From Alkalinema sp. FACHB-956 (GTDB lineage: Bacteria; Cyanobacteriota; Cyanobacteriia; Leptolyngbyales; Leptolyngbyaceae): a stretch of DNA of 64,000 nt. The position numbers and the translations under genes were made by a program. Each line of letters begins with the position of its first letter. The stretch's first letter is position 1. The stretch is taken from the NCBI RefSeq assembly GCF_014697025.1, contig NZ_JACJRC010000001.1, forward strand, positions 558,001 through 622,000. The letters run 5' to 3'. Under the pieces are notes generated by a model. It made no database searches. It was not told the DNA's origin and was given only the letters and a program-made list of their open reading frames with translations. Positions 63,138 through 64,000 of the stretch are shown piece by piece.

Positions 63138-64000
63138 ATGGCAGCCCAAACTTCTTTTGCGGCTCCGCCGACTCCCTGGTCACGCACCCTAGCGGAACCA
63201 AAAATTCACGAGTCTGCCTATGTGCACGTTTTTTCCAATTTAATTGGAGACGTGCGGGTCGGAGAAAATGTACTCATTGCACCGGGTACCTCTGTCCGGG
63301 CAGATGAAGGAACCCCATTCCACATTGGTCGCAATACCAACCTGCAGGATGGGGTCGTGGTGCACGGCCTTGATCAAGGTCGCGTCCTGGGAGACGACGG
63401 TGAATCCTATTCGGTTTGGATCGGAAACAATTCATCCATCACACACATGGCCTTGGTGCATGGTCCTGCCTACGTCGGCGATCATTGCTTCATCGGCTTT
63501 CGCTCTACGGTGTTTAACGCACGGGTAGGCGCGGGTTCGATCGTGATGATGCATTGTCTCATCCAAGATGTGGAAATTCCGCCTGGGAAATATGTTCCCT
63601 CTGGGTCAATCATTACCAACCAGCAGCAAGCCGATCGCCTGCCAGACGTGCAGGAGCAGGACAAGCACTTCGCTAAGCATGTGATTGGAATTAACGAAGC
63701 GCTGCGATCGGGTTATCACTGCGCCGAAGACACTGCTTGTATCCTTCCGATTAAAAACGACATGGCTACTACCTATCAGTCTAAAAGTCCAGTAGCGGAA
63801 GTGGTGGATCACGTGCGTCAACTCTTGGCGCAGGGCTACCGCATCGGTACCGAGCACGCTAACAAGCGTCAGTTTCAGAACGGTGGATGGAAGAGCTGTT
63901 CTCCCATTCAAGCCACTGCAGAATCTGCGGTGCTGGGTGAACTTCAATCCTGTTTAGCCGATCACGCCGGGGAATACGTCCGGTTGATTGGCATCGACGC
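63138..64000 (+). CDS. ccmM: Carboxysome assembly protein CcmM (partial, runs off window)
   Basis: The ATG at 63138 opens a frame that stays open to the window end (287 codons visible). The N-terminal gamma-carbonic-anhydrase domain (about 1-205) has H76, H103 and H108 matching the zinc ligands (HMALVH spacing). C195 and C201 in YHCAEDTAC correspond to the disulfide needed for activity in Thermosynechococcus CcmM. From about 222 the first Rubisco-small-subunit-like domain begins ([18 protein letters not shown], then KRQFQNGGW). CcmM gathers Rubisco into the carboxysome core. It is third in ccmKLM; ccmN would be expected next. Confidence 0.95.
   Translation, partial: MAAQTSFAAPPTPWSRTLAEPKIHESAYVHVFSNLIGDVRVGENVLIAPGTSVRADEGTPFHIGRNTNLQDGVVVHGLDQGRVLGDDGESYSVWIGNNSSITHMALVHGPAYVGDHCFIGFRSTVFNARVGAGSIVMMHCLIQDVEIPPGKYVPSGSIITNQQQADRLPDVQEQDKHFAKHVIGINEALRSGYHCAEDTACILPIKNDMATTYQSKSPVAEVVDHVRQLLAQGYRIGTEHANKRQFQNGGWKSCSPIQATAESAVLGELQSCLADHAGEYVRLIGID

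Overview
This window is a piece of a cyanobacterial chromosome. The evidence is direct: the palindrome GCGATCGC and its core CGATCG recur throughout (the HIP1 signature of cyanobacteria), and the gene set includes psbY, the carboxysome genes ccmK-ccmL-ccmM, the CO2-uptake NDH-1 genes ndhF3-ndhD3-cupA, a Tic22-like protein, solanesyl diphosphate synthase and several cyanobacteria-specific conserved proteins. The ccmKLM carboxysome indicates a beta-cyanobacterium. A species cannot be named from the sequence alone.

Layout. 1-2.4 kb is accessory: a small protein plus retropepsin-like protease cassette (copy 1), a barstar-like inhibitor and a short hypothetical gene. 2.4-4.7 kb (minus strand) holds queE, queD and a ribokinase, followed by a DUF427 protein. 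5.2-6.1 kb is non-coding and carries decaying short tandem repeats. prmC and a DUF29 gene lead into a second accessory island (7.5-11.0 kb): cassette copy 2, an orphan open frame, and an AT-rich, HIP1-free two-gene unit of a DUF3696-type AAA ATPase and an unknown 281-residue partner. 11-25 kb is mostly core: Tic22, tRNA-Pro, DUF4332, GNAT, ACT-like, alpha/beta hydrolase, two GT39 membrane glycosyltransferases, two tandem Uma2 genes, psbY, a gamma-carbonic-anhydrase-like protein, a conserved cyanobacterial protein, a VOC protein and an orphan relative of injection-system ATPases.

25-34 kb: an AI-2E/PerM-type transporter converges on a roughly 2300-residue histidine kinase with a CBS pair, a GAF and 13 PAS domains. 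34-37 kb: methyltransferase, DUF6151, a membrane protein and a Tat-signal Acg-type flavoprotein. 37-50 kb: inositol-phosphatase family, rplI, purE, a TPR protein, an AAA-like/14-WD40 protein, mfd, a third Uma2 gene, gpmA and sds. 52-56 kb: an SLH protein, an Npun_F0494-type protein, cobQ, a small 2Fe-2S ferredoxin and DUF4058. The last 7 kb is a carbon-concentrating locus: ndhF3-ndhD3-cupA on the minus strand, divergent from ccmK-ccmL-ccmM (ccmM runs off the end). The two arms work together: the NDH-1 complex with CupA converts CO2 to bicarbonate at the thylakoid, and the carboxysome proteins concentrate it around Rubisco.

The most interesting signals are the duplicated small-protein/retropepsin cassette, the AT-rich AAA two-gene unit (a candidate defence module), and a window-wide pattern of short tandem duplications in intergenic DNA. 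At two convergent gene pairs the duplicated unit spans the stop codons of both genes.
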